Notes under the pieces: model-generated | What the model saw: the letters and a program-made list of their open reading frames with translations, nothing else | What the model was told of the DNA's origin: nothing | Databases searched by the model: none | Shown: one piece after another, positions 8,229 through 16,577 of the stretch | Layout of the letters: the number at the start of each line of letters is the position of its first letter | How positions within the stretch are numbered: position 1 is the stretch's first letter | Program-made: the position numbers and the translations under genes | Assembly: GCA_021776115.1 (NCBI GenBank) | Contig: JAJFGN010000038.1 | Coordinates: forward strand, 1 to 60,073 | Length of the DNA stretch: 60,073 nt | Direction of reading: 5' to 3' | Origin: Kiloniellaceae bacterium | Lineage (GTDB): Bacteria > Pseudomonadota > Alphaproteobacteria > Kiloniellales > J153

Positions 8229-10274
8229 GTGACCGACCGATCTTCGATTCTGAACTCTCGCGGCGAGGATGAGCAAGCCGCCACCCAGGGTAGCGGATCC
8301 GTCGGCGCGGGCGACTCTCAGGCGTCGGATGTTCTGGCGGCCGCGCGCTTGGCCACGGTCGATGCCGCGCCTACCGATCTCGATCGGCTGGTCGGGGAAA
8401 TCCACGCGGCCCTGCGCGCGCTGCAGCGTCCGGACGGGCATTGGGTCTTTGAATTCGAGGCCGACGCCACCATTCCGTCCGAATACATCATGCTGCGCCA
8501 GTTCCTGGGCGAGCCCGACGACCCGCGCGAGCAAAAAATCGCCAATTACCTGCGCGATATTCAGTTGGAGAGCGGCGGTTGGCCGCTGTTCTACAAGGGC
8601 GTCTTCGATCTAAGTGCGACGATCAAGGCCTACTTTGCCCTGAAGCTGGCGGGTGACGACCCGCAGGCCCCGCACATGGCGCGCGCGCGCGACCTGATTT
8701 TATCGCAAGGCGGCGCTGCCCAGGCCAACGTCTTCACGCGCATCGCTTTAGCGCTGTTCGGCCAGGTGCCTTGGCGCGCGGTGCCGGAGATGCCGGTTGA
8801 GATCATGTTGCTGCCGCGCTGGTTTCCCTTCCATCTTTCGAAGGTTTCGTACTGGTCGCGCACGGTTATCGTGCCGCTGCTGATCCTGATGAGTCTTAAG
8901 CCGCGCGCGCAAAATCCGCGCGGGGTGCGCATCGACGAGTTGTTCCTCTGCCATCCTGACGAGGACCGCTATCCGATGAATGCGACCGGCGACGCCTTGG
9001 GCGCCTTCTTTGCCGGCTTGGACAAGCTGTTGCGCACCACCAGCCGGCGCTTTCCCAGGGGCAGCCGGCGCCGCGCGATCGATAAGGCGGTCGAGTTCAT
9101 GACCCCGCGCCTGAACGGCGAGGACGGCTTGGGCGGCATTTTTCCGGCCATGGCGAATGCCGTGATGGCCTTCAGTGCCCTGGAACGACCGCACGACGAC
9201 CCCGACTATGCCGTTGCGCGCCAAGCGATCGAGAAGCTCCTGATCGACCGCGGGCCCGACAAGATGTACTGCCAGCCCTGTCTCTCGCCGGTCTGGGATA
9301 CCTGCCTGGCCGCCCACGCGATGCTGGAGGCTGGCGAAGACCCGGACGGCGGCTGCATGCAAAAATCCATAGATTGGATGCTGGAACGCGAGATCACCGA
9401 GACCGTGGGCGACTGGTCGTGGCGGCGGCCCGGCATTCCGCCGGGCGGCTGGGCGTTCCAGTATTGGAACAACCACTATCCCGATGTCGACGACACGGCA
9501 GTCGTGGTCATGGCGCTCGACCGGACCGGCGACCCGCGCTGCCGTCCGGCGATCGAACGGGCGACCGATTGGGTTCTGGGCATGCAAAGCAGCAACGGTG
9601 GCTGGGGCGCCTTCGATGCCGAGAACGAGTATTACTATCTGAACCATATTCCCTTTGCCGATCATGGCGCGCTTTTGGATCCGCCGACCGTGGACGTGAC
9701 GGCACGATGCGTTTCCATGCTGGCGCAGCTTGGTTTTGGGCGCGAGCATCAGGCGGTTCGCCGGGGCCTGGATTTCCTGCGCCGGGAGCAGGAAGAGGAT
9801 GGCTCCTGGTTCGGCCGCTGGGGCGTCAACTACGTCTACGGCACCTGGTCTGCCTTGTGCGCCTTTAACGCCTGTGAAGAGGACCTCTCGGCCCCGCACA
9901 TCCGCAAGGCGGTCGCGTTCCTGAAGTCATGGCAGGGTCCTGACGGCGGTTGGGGCGAGGACTGCGCGACCTATTGGAAGGAAAATCGGGGCACGATCAA
10001 AGCCTCGACCGCCTCGCAAACCGCCTGGGCGCTACTAGGCCTTATGGCGGCGGGCGAAGTTGACAGCGAGGCCGCGCGCCGGGGTGTCGCCTATCTCGAA
10101 AAAACTCCGCGCGACGGCGCCAAGTGGCGTGAGAAATGGTACACGGGCATCGGCTTCCCGCGCGTGTTCTACCTGAACTATCACGGCTACAGTGCCTATT
10201 TCCCGCTTTGGGCCCTGGCCCGCTATCGCAACCTGCGCCAAAGCGACGAACGCCGTGTGCGATTCGGGATGTGA
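8229..10274 (+). CDS. shc: Squalene-hopene cyclase
   Basis: A 681-residue triterpene cyclase that converts squalene to hopene/hopanol at the inner membrane. The catalytic DxDD acid motif is present as PDVDDTAVVVMALD. Several QW repeats can be read, including QSSNGGWGAFD, QEEDGSWFGRWG and QGPDGGWGE. Length matches the family. The start is a GTG at 8229; the first 60 residues are a low-conservation Ala/Asp-rich lead, so a slightly later start is possible. The stop overlaps the hpnG start by 4 bases (GTGA), indicating translational coupling. Confidence 0.95.
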   Translation: MTDRSSILNSRGEDEQAATQGSGSVGAGDSQASDVLAAARLATVDAAPTDLDRLVGEIHAALRALQRPDGHWVFEFEADATIPSEYIMLRQFLGEPDDPREQKIANYLRDIQLESGGWPLFYKGVFDLSATIKAYFALKLAGDDPQAPHMARARDLILSQGGAAQANVFTRIALALFGQVPWRAVPEMPVEIMLLPRWFPFHLSKVSYWSRTVIVPLLILMSLKPRAQNPRGVRIDELFLCHPDEDRYPMNATGDALGAFFAGLDKLLRTTSRRFPRGSRRRAIDKAVEFMTPRLNGEDGLGGIFPAMANAVMAFSALERPHDDPDYAVARQAIEKLLIDRGPDKMYCQPCLSPVWDTCLAAHAMLEAGEDPDGGCMQKSIDWMLEREITETVGDWSWRRPGIPPGGWAFQYWNNHYPDVDDTAVVVMALDRTGDPRCRPAIERATDWVLGMQSSNGGWGAFDAENEYYYLNHIPFADHGALLDPPTVDVTARCVSMLAQLGFGREHQAVRRGLDFLRREQEEDGSWFGRWGVNYVYGTWSALCAFNACEEDLSAPHIRKAVAFLKSWQGPDGGWGEDCATYWKENRGTIKASTASQTAWALLGLMAAGEVDSEAARRGVAYLEKTPRDGAKWREKWYTGIGFPRVFYLNYHGYSAYFPLWALARYRNLRQSDERRVRFGM

Positions 10275-10960
10275 CGCGCTTAGGTTTCGTCACGGGCCTC
10301 AGGGCCGAAGCCAAAATCCTCAAGACATCCGCGAAACGCGCGCACCAGGCCGTGCCGGCCACGATGTGCGCCGGCGCCGATGCCGGGCGGGCCCAGGATG
10401 GCGCCGCGCGCCTGATCGCGGAGGGGGCGGAAGCGATCGTCAGCTTCGGCCTCTGCGGTGGGCTCGATCCCGCCTTGCGGCCCGGCACATTGATCCTGGC
10501 CGAATCGGTTGCAGACCAGGACGGGCGGCATCTCGATGCCGATCCAGCGCTGCGGCCGCACGTACTTAGCCAGCTTCAGGCGGCGGGTGTGAGGCCCATT
10601 GGCGGCACGATGCTGGGCAGCGACCGGGCGGTCGCTTCAGCGGCGGAGAAAACCCGCTTGCACCATGCGATGGGCGCCGCCGCGGTCGATATGGAAAGTC
10701 ACGGCGTCGCCCGTGCGGCCGCAAAAACCGGTGTGCCGTTCCTGGTGCTGCGCGCGGTCGCCGACCCGGCGGCGCGCGATTTGCCGCATGCGGCTCTGGT
10801 GGCGACGGGCGCGGATGGCGGCCTTCGCCACCGGGCGATCATGGGCGCTTTACTAAGCCACCCCTGGGAGATCGCCGCGATGCTCCGCTTAGGCGCCGAG
10901 GCCCGCCGGGCGTTTGGGGCCCTGGAGAGCGCGGCGGGTATTTTCTTCACGGGTGAATAA
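10271..10960 (+). CDS. hpnG: Hopanoid nucleosidase/phosphorylase HpnG
   Basis: A 229-residue nucleoside phosphorylase-fold protein. HpnG removes adenine from adenosylhopane on the way to ribosylhopane and bacteriohopanetetrol. The N-terminus TRLGFVTGLRAEAKIL and the IVSFGLCGGLDP and GAAAVDMESHGVARAA motifs match the phosphorylase/MTAN fold, the last being the nucleoside-binding Met-Glu region. I chose the GTG at 10271, which overlaps the cyclase stop; an upstream in-frame ATG lies inside shc and adds an unrelated Arg/Pro-rich peptide. It is last in the plus-strand hopanoid operon. Confidence 0.88.
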   Translation: MTRLGFVTGLRAEAKILKTSAKRAHQAVPATMCAGADAGRAQDGAARLIAEGAEAIVSFGLCGGLDPALRPGTLILAESVADQDGRHLDADPALRPHVLSQLQAAGVRPIGGTMLGSDRAVASAAEKTRLHHAMGAAAVDMESHGVARAAAKTGVPFLVLRAVADPAARDLPHAALVATGADGGLRHRAIMGALLSHPWEIAAMLRLGAEARRAFGALESAAGIFFTGE

Positions 10961-10966
10961 TAGGAG

Positions 10967-11035
10967 CCGGCCCTCGCCCTTCGACAGGCTCAGGGTGAGG
11001 CCCTCATGCTGAGCCTGTCGAAGTAAGAGGGCCGG
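10967..11035. repeat. Long palindromic repeat between convergent hpnG and hpnH
   Basis: Perfect 15-base inverted arms, CTTCGACAGGCTCAG at 10979-10993 and its complement at 11009-11023, sit inside outer arms CCGGCCCTC (10967-10975) and GAGGGCCGG (11027-11035). This motif is a widespread intergenic palindrome in high-GC proteobacteria. Because it lies just after hpnG and before the end of hpnH, it could fold in either transcript and act as a bidirectional terminator, though it lacks a T-run. Confidence 0.8.
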
Positions 11036-11066
11036 TGTCGCGATTGACCGGTGCGCGGCGGGTATC

Positions 11067-12233
11067 CTACTCGGCGGCGACTGACGGTTTCTTCCCGGCT
11101 TTCTTTGTGTCGTCGCTATGGACGTCCGAAACCGCTTCGGCGACCAGCCGGTCGAAGATGAACTCGGCAGGGCGTTGGTTCGCGAGCGGAATGTCGGGCG
11201 CCTTGGGCCCGTCGGTGCGCACGCCGCGCAGGAAAACGCCGAGCGCCTTCAGGGGATGCTTGACCGTATCGTTGACCGCGGTCGGCTCATAGCCGCAATG
11301 CACCATGCAGTTCGCGCACTTCTCGTAGTTGCCGGTCCCGTAGGTCTCCCACTCGGTCTCGTCCATCAGCTCCTTGAAGGTCTTCACGTAGCCTTCGTTC
11401 AAGAGATAGCAAGGCCGCTGCCATCCGAAGATGTTACGCGTCGGATTACCCCAGGGCGTGCAGTGGTATTCCTGATTGCCGGCCAGGAAGTCGAGGAACA
11501 AGCTGGACTGCGAGAACGCCCACTTCTTGTCCTTTCCTTTTTCCTTGCCGCGCCGGAATACGTCGCGGAAAAGGTCGCTGGTCTGATGGCGGCTGAGAAA
11601 GTGTTCCTGGTTGGGCGCGCGCTCATAAGCATAGCCGGGCGACACCGTGATGCCCTCGACGCCGAGCTCGGTCACGAAATCGAAGAATTCCTCGACTTTT
11701 TCGGCCTTGGCGTTGTTGAACAGCGTGCAGTTGATGTTGACGCGGAACCCGGCGTCCTTGACCTGGCGAATCGCCTTAACCGCGCGCGCGAACACACCTT
11801 TTTGATCGACCGCGTGATCGTGCTCCTCTTCCAGGCCGTCCAGATGGATCGAGAAGGTGAGATACGGGCTCGGTTTGAAGAGGTGCAGTTTCTTCTCGAG
11901 CAGCAGGGCGTTGGTGCAGAGGTAGACGAAGCGCTTGCGCTTGACGATCTCGGCAACGATTTCGCCCATCTCTTTGTGCAGCAGCGGCTCGCCGCCGGGG
12001 ATCGACACAATCGGCGCATCGCACTCTTCGACCGCCTCGATACACTCGGCGACCGAGAGGCGGCGGTTCAGGATCTCGTCGGGATAGTCGATCTTGCCGC
12101 AGCCCGGACAGGCCAAGTTACAGCGGAACAGGGGTTCGAGCATGAGGACGAGCGGATAGCGTTCCCGCCCGCTCAAGCGCTGCTTGAGGATATAAGCTCC
12201 GACTCGCACTTGCTGTCTAATAGGAACGGGCAC
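11067..12233 (-). CDS. hpnH: Hopanoid radical SAM protein HpnH (adenosylhopane synthase)
   Basis: A 388-residue radical SAM enzyme that adds 5'-deoxyadenosyl to diploptene, the first side-chain extension step. The 4Fe-4S ligands are Cys38, Cys42 and Cys45 in FRCNLACPGCGK, a CxxxCxxC set; GGEPLLH is the SAM-binding GGE motif. Extra C-terminal Cys residues (EKCANCMVHCGYEP) match the family. It is transcribed toward hpnG and lies 109 bases downstream of hpnA, so it is probably part of that operon. HpnG acts on its product. Confidence 0.93.
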   Translation of the reverse strand: MPVPIRQQVRVGAYILKQRLSGRERYPLVLMLEPLFRCNLACPGCGKIDYPDEILNRRLSVAECIEAVEECDAPIVSIPGGEPLLHKEMGEIVAEIVKRKRFVYLCTNALLLEKKLHLFKPSPYLTFSIHLDGLEEEHDHAVDQKGVFARAVKAIRQVKDAGFRVNINCTLFNNAKAEKVEEFFDFVTELGVEGITVSPGYAYERAPNQEHFLSRHQTSDLFRDVFRRGKEKGKDKKWAFSQSSLFLDFLAGNQEYHCTPWGNPTRNIFGWQRPCYLLNEGYVKTFKELMDETEWETYGTGNYEKCANCMVHCGYEPTAVNDTVKHPLKALGVFLRGVRTDGPKAPDIPLANQRPAEFIFDRLVAEAVSDVHSDDTKKAGKKPSVAAE

Positions 12234-12342
12234 GCTTGCCTCTCAAATCTGCTGGATGGTCTACCAAGGAGCGCTAATACCTAGGCGTTTTGGCCCACGA
12301 TTCCAAGTGCGTTGCCGCCAAGGCACCTATTTGGATCATGCG

Positions 12343-13335
12343 CTAGCTCATATAGCCGGATTCGCGGAACCATCGCACGGCGTCGGCCAAGGCCTCTTGG
12401 GCCGGGCGGGCCCGGTATCCCAGGCGGTCGGTGGCCTTAGCACTGGAAAAGAACATCCTTTTCTTCGCCATCCGCAGGCCGTCCACGGTCACGAAGGGCT
12501 CACCCCGGCCGCTCAGGCGGGCCCAGGCCTCGGCTGCATAGGCGATCGGCAGGATGGCGTCGTGAGGGATGCGCACCCGGGGCGGCCGGCGCTCGCACAG
12601 GATCGCGATTCCGGCCAGGATTTCGCTCAGCGCCAAGTTCTCCCCGCCCAGGATATAGCGGTCTCCGATCTCGCCCCGTTCAAAGGCCAGCAAGTGCCCG
12701 GCGGCGACATCGTCGACATGAACGACGTTCAGACCGGTATCGACGAAGGCCGGCATGCGCCCGGCCGCCGCTTCCACGATCATGCGGCCGGTCGGGGTCG
12801 GCTTGATATCGCGGGGCCCCACGGGGGTCGAGGGATTGACGATCACGGCGGGCAGACCGGCTTCGCGCACCAGGGTATCGACCTCGCGCTCGGCCAGGAA
12901 CTTGGAGCGTTTATAGTGGCCGATCATGTCGTCCAGCGAGACCGGAGTCGCTTCGTCCGCCGGGGTGCCGCCGCCCTCGATACCCAAGGTCGCGACACTG
13001 CTGGTGTAGACGATGCGCGATACCCCAACCTCGCCCGCCAGCTCCATGAGCCGCCGGGTCCCGGCGACGTTGGCCTGATAGATTTCCTCGGGTCGCGGGA
13101 CCCATAGGCGATAGTCGGCGGCGACGTGAAACAGCGCCTGGCAACCGCGCAAGGCCCGCTCCAGCGAGGCCGGGTCGCCGAGATCGCCTTCCGCCACGTC
13201 AAGCTTGAGATCGGCAAGATTGCGCCGGTCGCTGCCCGGCCGGGCCAGGACTCTAACGGTCTCGCCACGCGCCAGGAGCTGGCGCGCGACCGCCGAACCG
13301 ACGAACCCGGTCGCACCGGTGACGAGCGTGGTCAT
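12343..13335 (-). CDS. hpnA: Hopanoid-associated sugar epimerase HpnA
   Basis: A 330-residue extended SDR of the NAD-dependent epimerase type. The Rossmann motif VTGATGFVGSAVARQLL is N-terminal and the catalytic YxxxK is in GHYKRSKFLAEREV. The C-terminal substrate domain is complete. HpnA-type epimerases are found in hopanoid loci but their substrate is not firmly known. The start ATG overlaps the stop of the upstream nucleotidyltransferase by 4 bases (ATGA). Confidence 0.88.
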   Translation of the reverse strand: MTTLVTGATGFVGSAVARQLLARGETVRVLARPGSDRRNLADLKLDVAEGDLGDPASLERALRGCQALFHVAADYRLWVPRPEEIYQANVAGTRRLMELAGEVGVSRIVYTSSVATLGIEGGGTPADEATPVSLDDMIGHYKRSKFLAEREVDTLVREAGLPAVIVNPSTPVGPRDIKPTPTGRMIVEAAAGRMPAFVDTGLNVVHVDDVAAGHLLAFERGEIGDRYILGGENLALSEILAGIAILCERRPPRVRIPHDAILPIAYAAEAWARLSGRGEPFVTVDGLRMAKKRMFFSSAKATDRLGYRARPAQEALADAVRWFRESGYMS

Positions 13336-14132
13336 GCCTGTCCGGACTGCATCGCCCGCGTTGGCGTGGCCTCCTCGCCAAGCGCCATATGTTCCGGGGC
13401 GGCCAAACTGGGGAAAATCTCCCGATGCGCGCGCTCCAGGTCCTCCGGAAAATCGATCTCGACCCAGGGTAGGCCGGTTATATCCTCGACGCCAAAGCTG
13501 CCTGGCGGCTCGTCTATCAAGATATTACGCATGGCGTCCTCATAGATCGTATCGCGCCGGCCGGACGCGATTATACGCTCCGCCTCGCCGATGGTCTTGG
13601 CGGCAATCTCCGGCGAGAAACGGCAAAACCCGACCCACTCGCCCCACCAGTCATGACGCCGCTCCGGGCGCTTGTGAAAATCGACCAGGACGCCGTCGCG
13701 CATACACAGCTTGACCGGGTCCTCGCCGTCCTCGGTCTGGCGGTCCATGAGGAAGCAATTGGCCTGCCGGGTCGCCAGAAGGCGCTCCATCATTCGGTGA
13801 TCGTAGAGCACGTCGCCATCCATGAAGACGACGGGCTCGCCGGCGGTGAAGGCCTCCTTGAGGCTCGCGAAGGATACGATCGCGCCTTCCTCGAAGTGCG
13901 GATTGAGGCAGGTGCGAATCATATCCTGGGCCCCGATGCGGGCGATCTCGGCCTTGACCTCATCGGCCCGAAAGCCGATGACGAGGTCAATCCGCTGGAT
14001 GCCGCAGCGGCGCAGGATCTCGACGTGGCGCTCAAGCAAGGTCTTGCCGCCGAACGACAACAGAACCTTTGGCGGCAACTGGACATTGTTAAGGCGCCGG
14101 CCGACGCCGGCCCCCAGGATACCAACTCTCAT
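13332..14132 (-). CDS. Nucleotidyltransferase (sugar/choline-phosphate type), head of hpnA-hpnH operon
   Basis: A 266-residue NTP-transferase-fold protein. The N-terminal nucleotide-binding loop GILGAGVGRRL is followed by PPKVLLSFGGKTLLERH, and the metal/substrate Asp region is VVFMDGDVLYDHRMM. This pattern resembles phosphocholine cytidylyltransferase (LicC-like) and sugar-1-phosphate nucleotidyltransferases; the usual GxGxRxxP signature is altered to GAGVGRRLNNVQLPPK. It is translationally coupled to hpnA, so it probably supplies an activated headgroup donor for hopanoid decoration. That role is inferred from position only. Confidence 0.75.
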   Translation of the reverse strand: MRVGILGAGVGRRLNNVQLPPKVLLSFGGKTLLERHVEILRRCGIQRIDLVIGFRADEVKAEIARIGAQDMIRTCLNPHFEEGAIVSFASLKEAFTAGEPVVFMDGDVLYDHRMMERLLATRQANCFLMDRQTEDGEDPVKLCMRDGVLVDFHKRPERRHDWWGEWVGFCRFSPEIAAKTIGEAERIIASGRRDTIYEDAMRNILIDEPPGSFGVEDITGLPWVEIDFPEDLERAHREIFPSLAAPEHMALGEEATPTRAMQSGQA

Positions 14133-14318
14133 TTCACATCCTTGCGATGGCCCGTTGGCGGACCCCTAGACGAAACCCGCGGACGGACCTTGTGCCGCCC
14201 ACGCCATACTCAAAATCGGGTCTGGGAGGCGTCACGTCAATGTCGCTGTGGCGCTAAGGCGCTGAAATCACGAAATTGGGATCGTGTGCCGCGATGTGGC
14301 TCGGCTGGGCGTTTCGGC

Positions 14319-15173
14319 TTAACCCGGCGACATGCCGCGCAGCCGCTCGTTGCGCCGGCGCAGCAGCTCCAGCATGGTCAAGAGCAGCATCGAGATCAGC
14401 ACCAGCAGCGTGGCAACGGCCAGGATGGTGGGGCGGATTTCCTCGCGGATGCCCGAGAACATCTTCCACGGGATGGTGCGCTGCTCGACCGAGCCGACGA
14501 ATAGCACCACCACCACCTCGTCGAACGAGGTGATGAAGGCGAACAGCCCGCCCGAGATCACGCCGGGCAGGATCAGCGGCACGATGACCTTGAAGAAGGT
14601 CCGCGTCGGGTTGGCGCCGAGGCTGGCGGAGGCGCGCGTCAGCGACTGATCGAAGCCGACCAGCGTCGCGGTCACGGTGATGACCACGAAGGGCGTGCCG
14701 AGTGCCGCATGCGCCAAGATCACGCCCAGATGGGTCGAGGCGAGGCCGATACGGGTATAGAAGAAAAACATGCCCGCCGCTGAGATGATGAGCGGCACGA
14801 TCATTGGCGAGATTAAGAGCGCCATAACCGTGGAGCGGAATGGCATCGCTGGGCTGCTCAGCCCCAATGCGGCGACGGTGCCTACCGAGGTCGACAACAG
14901 GGTGGCGAAGATCGCGATGAAAAAGCTGTTACTGACCGCGTCCCGCCAGGATTGTTCGGTGAAAAACTCGACGTACCACTTGGTGCTGTAGCCTGCGGGG
15001 TCGAGCGACAGCATTTCCGGCGTGAAGGTGAAGTAGGGCAGTTCGTTGAAGCTGAGCGGAATGATCACGAAGACCGGCACGATCAGGAACACGAAGATCG
15101 CCGCGCATATCGTCCGGTAAGTATAGAACCAGGTACGCTCCAGCGGGCCGGCATAGGGCGGGAGGGACGACAT
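14319..15173 (-). CDS. Polyamine-type ABC transporter permease (PotC-like)
   Basis: A 284-residue inner-membrane permease with about six hydrophobic segments and the EAA loop SASLGANPTRTFFKVIVPLILPGVISG, which contacts the ATPase. The frame is open far upstream through the neighbouring permease, but that part is antisense-like and non-hydrophobic; the ATG at 15173 (MSSLPPYAGPLE) is 5 bases after the preceding stop. It is the last gene of the four-gene importer. Confidence 0.88.
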   Translation of the reverse strand: MSSLPPYAGPLERTWFYTYRTICAAIFVFLIVPVFVIIPLSFNELPYFTFTPEMLSLDPAGYSTKWYVEFFTEQSWRDAVSNSFFIAIFATLLSTSVGTVAALGLSSPAMPFRSTVMALLISPMIVPLIISAAGMFFFYTRIGLASTHLGVILAHAALGTPFVVITVTATLVGFDQSLTRASASLGANPTRTFFKVIVPLILPGVISGGLFAFITSFDEVVVVLFVGSVEQRTIPWKMFSGIREEIRPTILAVATLLVLISMLLLTMLELLRRRNERLRGMSPG

Positions 15174-15178
15174 GGGCG

Positions 15179-16450
15179 TTACCCGAGCTTCATGTTGTTG
15201 ATGCCGACGATCTTGTCGTAGAGGAAGTAGAGCACCAGCACGATGGCGAGCAGCATCACGCCGAGTGCGGCGGCCAGTCCCCAGTTCTGCGTGCTGCCGC
15301 TGATGAAGGAGGCGATGAAGTTGGAGATCAGCGAACCGGTTCGGCCGCCGACCAGCGCCGGCGTGATGTAGTAGCCGATCGCCAGGATGAACACGAGGAT
15401 GCTGCCGGCGCCGACACCGGCGACGGTGTTGGGCATGTAGATCTTGACGAAGGCGGTGAAGGGCGTCGCGCCAAGCGAGCGGGCGGCGCGCATATAAGAA
15501 GGCGGGATCGTCTTCATCACCGAATACAGCGGCAGGATCATGAACGGCAGCAGGATGTGGGTCATCGCAACGACCGTGCCGAACTGATTGTGGATCATTT
15601 GCAACCGGCTGTCGTCGTCGATCAAGCCGATCCCGACCAGGAGATCGTTGATCACGCCCTGGGTCTGCAGTAACGCGATCCATGACGTCGTGCGCACCAG
15701 GAGCGAGGTCCAGAACGGTAGCAGCACCAGGACCATCAAGAGGTTGCTGGTCCTCAGCGGCAGTGTCGCCAGCAGATAGGCGACCGGATAGGCGAGCAGC
15801 AGGCATAGCACGGTGATCAACCCGCTGAGCCACAGCGTGCGGCCGAACAAATTGGTGTAAATCTGCCGGTTCTCGGGGCGCATCTCGATGCTGCCGTCCG
15901 GTGTGTATTGCATGTCCGCGGCGGCCAGGAAATGGCTCTTGGTGAAGGCGCCCTTCTCGCGCTTGATCAGCTTCCAAAGGTCGATATCGCTCCATCGCTT
16001 GTCGATCTTAAGCAACTGTTCGCGATACGGTGCTTCGGTGATCTTCGGCGCCTTGCGCCCGCTCTTGCGGAACAGGCTTGCCATGCCCGACTTCTCGAAA
16101 TTGAGTCGGCGCGCCACACGGCCGAGCGTCTTGTCCCTCTTCCCGTCGGCCATGTCCTTGACGATCGCCTCGAACACGGCCTCGCCAGGTAATTCGCCTG
16201 AGGTTTCGTCCCATGCCTCGATTGCCACCACCGTGCGCGGCAGGATGTCGGCGACGATGTTGTTTTCCACGCTGCGGAACAGCATGTCGAAGATTGGCAG
16301 CACGAAGGTGATCAGCAGGAAAAAGAAAAGCGGCGCCACCAGCATCACCGCGCGCAGCCGCGAACGGAAGAGGGCGCGTTCGAGGGCGAGCTTAAGCGGC
16401 ACGCCATCGGCCGTGCGCATCATATCGCCGGTCATTTCCGCTTGCGCCAC
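15179..16450 (-). CDS. Polyamine-type ABC transporter permease (PotB-like) with large insert
   Basis: A 423-residue permease, about 120 residues longer than a typical PotB. The excess lies between the first membrane segment (MLVAPLFFFLLITFVLPIF) and the second (TLWLSGLITVLCLLLAYPV). It is a hydrophilic, Lys/Arg/Glu-rich stretch of about 140 residues, probably periplasmic. The EAA loop is AARSLGATPFTAFVKIYMPN. Relatives with this insert occur in alphaproteobacterial putrescine/spermidine-like importers. It lies 127 bases after the binding-protein gene and 5 bases before the second permease. Confidence 0.88.
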   Translation of the reverse strand: MAQAEMTGDMMRTADGVPLKLALERALFRSRLRAVMLVAPLFFFLLITFVLPIFDMLFRSVENNIVADILPRTVVAIEAWDETSGELPGEAVFEAIVKDMADGKRDKTLGRVARRLNFEKSGMASLFRKSGRKAPKITEAPYREQLLKIDKRWSDIDLWKLIKREKGAFTKSHFLAAADMQYTPDGSIEMRPENRQIYTNLFGRTLWLSGLITVLCLLLAYPVAYLLATLPLRTSNLLMVLVLLPFWTSLLVRTTSWIALLQTQGVINDLLVGIGLIDDDSRLQMIHNQFGTVVAMTHILLPFMILPLYSVMKTIPPSYMRAARSLGATPFTAFVKIYMPNTVAGVGAGSILVFILAIGYYITPALVGGRTGSLISNFIASFISGSTQNWGLAAALGVMLLAIVLVLYFLYDKIVGINNMKLG

Positions 16451-16577
16451 CGTCTCCCTCCGGCCATTTCGGTTACGCTCTTAGAAATCGCACGAGGAAA
16501 AATCGCCGTGCGAAATCAATGACGGTGCGAATTCTCGGGGCGGGCAGGCGTGCGCCCTTCCGCCCCGAGTTTCCGTG

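Noticed and set aside
8748-9899. 383-codon open frame on the minus strand within shc
   Set aside because: It is the antisense shadow of a well-supported cyclase; its product is His/Arg/Ala-rich with no family features.
11118-12284. 388-codon open frame on the plus strand over hpnH
   Set aside because: Antisense to a gene with clear radical SAM motifs; high GC at third positions keeps the opposite strand open.
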